Source: Epiperipatus broadwayi
Taxonomy: Eukaryota > Onychophora > Udeonychophora > Euonychophora > Peripatidae
Direction: 5' to 3'
Assembly (NCBI GenBank): GCA_028023455.1
Contig: JAQFVV010012422.1
Location: 10,577,337-10,641,336 of the forward strand
Length of the DNA: 64,000 nt
This document shows positions 58,575 through 64,000 of this stretch, one piece after another. The stretch's first letter is position 1. Each line of letters begins with the position of its first letter. A program made the translations under genes and the position numbers. The notes under the pieces are model-generated. The model did no database searches. It was not told the origin of the DNA and was given only the letters and a program-made list of their open reading frames with translations.

Positions 58575-59981
58575 TATATAAATGGTAAATATTTTTTAGA
58601 CTATGTCAATATTACAAGCATGTAGGTGTTTTATTACAATAAGAGAAATCCAGTAAATAATATCATCATAAACTTTGTTAAGAATTAAATATTTTGGTGT
58701 TCAAAAAAAAAAAGCTGTTTAGTAAAATGTGTAAAAAATATCCTAATATAGCATAATAAAACAAGGGAGGGAAAAATACATTGTTAGCAGATAGATATTC
58801 TATCATTAGGCTAAACTGTCTGATACATACAGTTCTGCAAAATATTATTGATAAACTTAATTTCCTCACCTGCAAAATTACTGTAATTATCAGGTAATGT
58901 TTTTAAAATAAATTTTATTTTTAAATAAATTATTAATAGTAATATGGTACTTTTTATTTAAATTAGTGTTTGAGAAATGTCACCAATTTCATTTACATGT
59001 AAATTTTATTAATTGTAGTGACAAAAGGATCAGTCTGTTCAGTTTTGTGCAAAGGTAGAATATATATGAAATATGTTTCAAGATTCGAGCAATTGCCACA
59101 ACAAGTCTAAGTAAAAAAGTATTCCTCTTATATTTAAATAAAAAATATTTATAATCAGAATATGTTTCTAGCAATAAAGTGATTCAGAAATTTAAACATT
59201 TATGTATAAGTTTTATTAAAGATCATGACAAAATGGCATTGGCCTATTTAGTTTAGCATCTTTTCAACATGTGTGTGATCAAGTGTGTCAGCAGTATGAA
59301 ATAGTGTGAACAATTGAGGGTCATGTGAAAGTCTGAGTTCAAACTGCCTATATATTACATATTGAAGTGCAGATATGAAAAAGCCTGTACTGTAGAAAAA
59401 ATTTATACATAATGATAAGAGTAAGTATGAAGTATATTTCAAGTCTCAAAATTTGAGCAATTGTCACAATAAATAAAAAAGTATTCCTCTCATATTTAGA
59501 TAAAAAATATTTATCATCAGGACATATTTCTAATAATGAAGTGATTCAAAAATGCAAACATTTTCATTATTTTATTAATTGTTTTAATGTCTTGTCACCT
59601 TCATAATAAAGTGCCTTTGTATCCTGCATCCCGGCATACAGTGAGCCTGTGAGTTAGCCCTATGAATGACCTGACTTCAAACTATAGTCAGCATTATGAA
59701 AAACATTTCAATACTGAAACAGATATTAATTTACCTGATGTTTATAGTGATTTAACATTGCAATCAATTTACCAGCTGCTATATGAATTACATTTACAAA
59801 AATACCTGCGTAATTAGAATAAGACATTGTTTGTTCGAAAAGTAATTAAACTTTTTTTTTTGATTACAAATTTTAAATAGTGCACGTTTATATTTATGTG
59901 TGACTGTAAGAATTTTCAACACTATAAATTTAAAATATAACTGAATATAATATGTGATAACTGATTTTTTTATCATTTCAG
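58575..59981. repeat. intron with a direct repeat and a family C tail fragment
   Basis: A block of about 125 bp ('agtattcctct', 'aaaaaatatttatnatcag', 'taatgaagtgattca') occurs at about 59080-59200 and 59445-59565. Between the copies lies the family C tRNA-like block in plus sense (59262-59345, 'gaaatagtgtgaac', 'gtctgagttcaaac'). Confidence 0.65.
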
Positions 59982-60039
59982 ATCAATTGATGTGCAGAAG
60001 TTTATTCTTTCAAATCATCTTCGTCACTGTTATGATTAG
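59982..60039 (+). CDS. last exon of the laminin alpha-like gene (C-terminus and stop)
   Basis: Phase 2 entry after acceptor ttttttatcatttcag. Encodes (R)SIDVQKFILSNHLRHCYD and a TAG at 60037-60039. A short Cys-containing tail directly after the last LG strand is how laminin alpha LG5 domains end. The Cys has no partner at the usual 'FxGC' position in the preceding exon (Asn there). The downstream sequence has no in-frame continuation. Confidence 0.85.
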
Positions 60040-60111
60040 AAATTTTTTTAATAATCAGTATTCAGATGTATCGTAAATGTTTTTTTTTTTTGTATCTTGC
60101 AAATATTCATT

Positions 60112-60117
60112 ATTAAA
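60112..60117 (+). promoter_or_regulatory. possible polyadenylation signal (ATTAAA)
   Basis: ATTAAA 72 bases after the stop codon, the commonest variant of AATAAA, followed by T-rich sequence. No nearer AATAAA is present. Position-based guess only. Confidence 0.35.
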
Positions 60118-63100
60118 ATACAATTTTATAAATATTGTAAGTTATTATATGTATTATATCAAATTTTTATAATCTGATATTTAATTTTTCCTTACTACTC
60201 TTCAAATGTTAATTATCTGAACTATTTGCTCAAGTGTAAGAGTGTTTGCATTTGAGTTGAAGACTTCCTGATTAATCTTATAAAAATGTTTAAAAATATA
60301 AAGCGTTGGATATGCATAGACTATAATGTTAGCGTTCAAATGTTAAGTGACTTTTCAAGCAACTGATCACGTGTAAAGATTGCAGTAAATCAAATTGTGT
60401 AACCAAGTTATAGCTGAGAGAGCATTAAAAGTAATAACATACCATATACTAATTAATTAATTTAATAACATATAAAAACCAACTGTCATTATATTGATTT
60501 ATACTACCTTAGAAATAGTATTATTATTGCTATATATAGTAATTTTAATGTTAATTTATATATTTTCACCCACCCACCCCCATTTTTTGGTACAAGAATA
60601 GTTACTGCAATATGGAGAATTTATGTATGATAGTACTGCGTTTGAAGGATTATGTTCAAGGCAAGTTGACTTAATTAGCTTACAGAATACTAAGATCCAA
60701 CAATATTTTATTTTCATCATTAATAGTTTTCTATTGCTTGATATCCGCTTCACATTAGTATGATTTTTCATGGAAATGTTTAATACTGATCAAAGGTTTG
60801 TGTCATCACTGTTTCTTTAGATAGCAGCACAAATATTTGAGAACAAAACATGAAGAGATTAAAACCTATTCTTAATACCACATTTATTGAGTTTTTCAAA
60901 AAAGTTGTTCATAAAAAGTAATTCTGGATGAAATAAATAAGTTTTTCTATCATTGGCTATTACTATGGTCTCTAAAATATATTATTCCGAATTTATCATC
61001 AAAGTTATGTGAATATAGAAATTGGTTTATACAAGTTATTAGCTTGAATAATAAGTAAAGTGGCTGCTAGATGGAGATGTATAATCCAAGATTACTCACT
61101 GTTGAAAACTAATAGTCAGAAACTAATCTAAATATTTATCTTGGTGATATCACTTAATGTCTATTGATTAACCTTTTTCACATCCATGTTTTTTGGATAG
61201 AATGAATTACTGATGCTATTATAGGTGTTGAATGTAAGGATAAAATTGTGATGTTTTGCTTTGTAAATATATTTATTATTATTTTCATCATCAGCCATCC
61301 ACAAATAAATATTGCCATTTAAATCATAGAAAAAAACAAAACAAATAAAGTTGGAATAAAAAAAAGTAATTTTGAATTGCTGTCTCAGAAATTGAAAGAT
61401 AGAAATATGTTACACATACATAGCCTTACATTGTCACAATTAATCCAGATAGTCGGCATGGAAAGTTCACAATAATCAGTCTCATAATGAAGATAGTATA
61501 TTTATAAATTTTAAATCAAAATTGATCATATTTGTACTTCAAATACTTGCAGGAACTGTAAAAATTTAAATGACTATTAAGGTAGATACATTTTGACTGG
61601 ACCTTTGACTAGACCACTTCAATTCCACTGGTCCAAATCATCAAACTTCAAAGACCTTTTGTAATTTTTCTATACTTATATCAACTATATTTTATCAGTT
61701 CACTATTTAAGTATCATATTTTTAATATACCTTTGTTGTTGATTGACATTTAAGTGCTTGGAGATGCTGAGTAAAAAAGCTTAACAGTGAATAGTATTAA
61801 TATAGTACGCTTAGCATGCTTTCAATATCTTTGTTACGATATTATAATCATAGCAATGAGTGAATAAATTGTGGGTGGAAGTTCAATTTAGTTTAAATTT
61901 ACATTTATATCCTAAATTTTAATAGTTAAAACTTTGATTTAAATATTATACATTTATTTGTTGACTGCAAATTACTTTTGGATACATCTGTTATAAGTAG
62001 TGAAAATTCAAAAGAATTTTATCATAACAATTACTCATTGATATTTTATTTGGAAAATAAGGTGAACAAATAAACAAAAATGTAATCATATTTTATATTA
62101 ATCAATTATTTTATTATGAAGATTATAGAAGTGTCATTAACTTTCTTGTATTTTCAATAGTGTGTGTGTGTGCTGCAACATTTTCATTTTATATACATTT
62201 TATTTATCATATATTAAATATTACGTAGGTGAATTTTTGATGTATGTCACAAACATTTATTGTGTATTTGTCATTATTCTGTTAATAAATTTTGAATTCA
62301 TTTAAACAAATAACCTTGCTTTAGTTGTCATTCAATTAACAATGCAAATCTATTGGCTAATAAAATTTTGATATATATTGGTCATGCATTGATACCATAT
62401 CGTTTATAATATAGACTTATAAAATAATCCAGGGGTTAAACAATTGGATTGATAAATGTATGTATTATTACGTATTATTTTCTTTATAGTAAATCCAATA
62501 TATTATCATTTAAACTGGATATACATTTTTATATACTAATAGATTAATTAATTTGGTATTGCTAAATGTTTAATAATTAATTAGAACATCACAATTATTT
62601 TAACAGTTATTTGCAACATAGTTATTTTCTATAAAAATATATATCCAAGCTAGTTCAATAGTTGATAAAGTATATTAATTATTTAGGGTAAGCAAAAGTA
62701 ATTATAATTGGATATTTGCATATTCTTTTTAAATTATTATTTATTGGATGTATGTTAAAATAACTTAGTATTTAGTTAGCAAAATGATAATTTTATATTA
62801 TAAAATTGGTAATCATATATATTGAAATGAGTATTTGAATTTCATTAGATACAATGATTTACTTTATTTAGATTAAAAGCTCATTAGTACAGATTGTAGA
62901 CTTAATTTAAATATTCAGCTTTTACTGTTATCATTTGGTTATAATAGAGTATTAAAAATATTATACATATGAGAGTAATTATAATTTAAAGTTTAATAAC
63001 TTGGCTTTGTTGATTTGAAGGACAATTCATTGTCATTTGTTGATCATATTTGCATAAGTGTCAAATAAGAATCTTTGATTTATTTCCTATCATGATTAGA

Positions 63101-63377
63101 TATTATAAGGTTATTTCAGGTATTTTTTGCAACCATTCATGACTCAGTTTTATTCTGTTACAAATGCCATCCAAATCTGGGGGGAGGGCATTAAATAAGA
63201 ACCTATCACATGTTTATTCTGTTTCAATAAATATATATTCATAAAATTTGTTACAACTGAATGAACTTTTAAGTTTTATTTATGTTTGATGTTTTTCTTT
63301 TATAAATGTGTCGATGTCACTCCATTTACAATTCTAGCTACATCATATTTATTATATGAAAACTGTTAATTTCTTTA
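60118..63377. other. 3' flank or intergenic, AT-rich
   Basis: No gene recognised. 61055-61150 is a heavily decayed family A piece: ATCCAAGATTACTCA, CTGTTGA, GAAAC, ATC remain in hammerhead order. A (TG)n patch lies at about 62160. Confidence 0.5.
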
Positions 63378-64000
63378 GACAAATTTCTCTATATAGAAGC
63401 ATTATTCAGTGTAAGCCAGAGTAATCAGTCATCCAATATCCCCAGACTAGTTTCTAGCTTGTGACTTTCATTAGTGATGAGCTTTGGATCTGAGAGCACT
63501 GCATTTAGATCTTAGAATCTAATGCAATCCTCCAGCAGCCACCTTTTATTTTTTTATTTAACTATAAAGCTTTGAGTCCAAAATGAAAGCACAATAATGT
63601 TTTCAATTCAAGTTCATTTGCTTGTATAGTCATATAGATATGGACTCCGTTCAGCATCTATACATTTTGGTGTCTTTGGATCTTTAATAATCACAGTCAT
63701 CACAATCCTAATTGACAGGATTGGTATTAAACCACTACACATCACATGGTCACCATTCTTGATAATTACACAAGCTGTAAGTACAGAGGGTAAACTCTCC
63801 ATACATTAGTGTCACTCAGTGCAAGCATTAATCACTGGATTCAGGAAGGTTTGTGCATAAAATCCTTATCCAGTGTACTGGATTCAGGAAGGTTTGTGCA
63901 TAAAATCCTTATCTAGTGCCCACTCATTCATTATCCCACAAACTAGTTTCTAGGAGAGTTTTGTCTCTGCATTTATAGCTTGTGTAAGCAAAAAGAACTG
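63378..64000 (-). mobile_element. family A element, runs to or past the window edge
   Basis: One full minus-sense unit bounded by hammerhead sequence on both sides (63431-63489 and a partial core at about 63929-63945), spacing about 490 bp. At 63945 it switches to plus-sense 'gagagttttgtctctg'. An internal 43-bp duplication ('actggattcaggaaggtttg'...) lies at about 63834-63919. Confidence 0.75.
63431..63489 (-). ncRNA. hammerhead-like ribozyme A8 (G5 lost)
   Basis: Outer helix I ATCCAA/TTGGAT perfect, GAAAC, AC-TA-GT, GTC. The box reads CTAATGA, so probably inactive. Confidence 0.55.

Overview
This window looks like nuclear DNA of an invertebrate metazoan. It is strongly AT-rich, full of (TA)n tracts and foldbacks, and holds a 500-base assembly gap. 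Penelope-like, LINE, Gypsy, hAT and tRNA-derived SINE remnants lie between widely spaced small exons. There is no bacterial-style gene organisation. The species cannot be named from the sequence alone.

Host gene. One spliced gene runs along the + strand and ends in the window. Seven phase-compatible exons (3553-3681, 21914-22050, 27877-27997, 36018-36155, 40133-40281, 54374-54544, 59982-60039) encode most of one laminin G-like (LG) domain, a complete second LG domain and a stop codon. Tandem LG domains at an extreme C-terminus with no EGF module between them fit the LG4-LG5 end of a laminin alpha chain. Introns are about 4 to 18 kb. A possible extra exon at 424 is uncertain, and the first exon of the upstream LG domain was not found.

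Mobile elements fill the introns. From left to right they are: a foldback (1.4-1.9 kb), a near-perfect head-to-head pair of Penelope-like GIY-YIG fragments (1.95-3.44 kb), a hAT transposase remnant (5.6-6.9 kb), a SINE cluster (8.1-8.7 kb), a second Penelope-like element (10.2-12.0 kb), several foldback families (19-28 kb), a nested SINE (33.6 kb), an internally deleted Gypsy element with both LTRs (41.5-44.7 kb), a decayed LINE on the minus strand (46.7-49.2 kb) and a 350-bp tandem repeat (53.4-54.2 kb).

Main result. Four short repeat families, called A, B, C and D here, each carry a segment that folds as a type I hammerhead ribozyme. All have a CUGANGA box, a helix II hairpin, a GAAA box, a very short helix III, an NUH cleavage triplet, and a helix I whose two strands flank the core. 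In families A, B and C helix I continues past an internal loop into a second perfect or near-perfect helix. Several copies keep every core residue. Most copies are inverted (head-to-head) pairs, and at least four family A loci plus one family C locus are bounded by 13-18 bp target-site duplications, so the inverted pair appears to be what inserted. Known hammerhead-bearing retroelements (Penelope-like elements and the non-autonomous 'retrozymes') are the closest described class. The coexistence of several families and the palindromic unit are what deserve a closer look.
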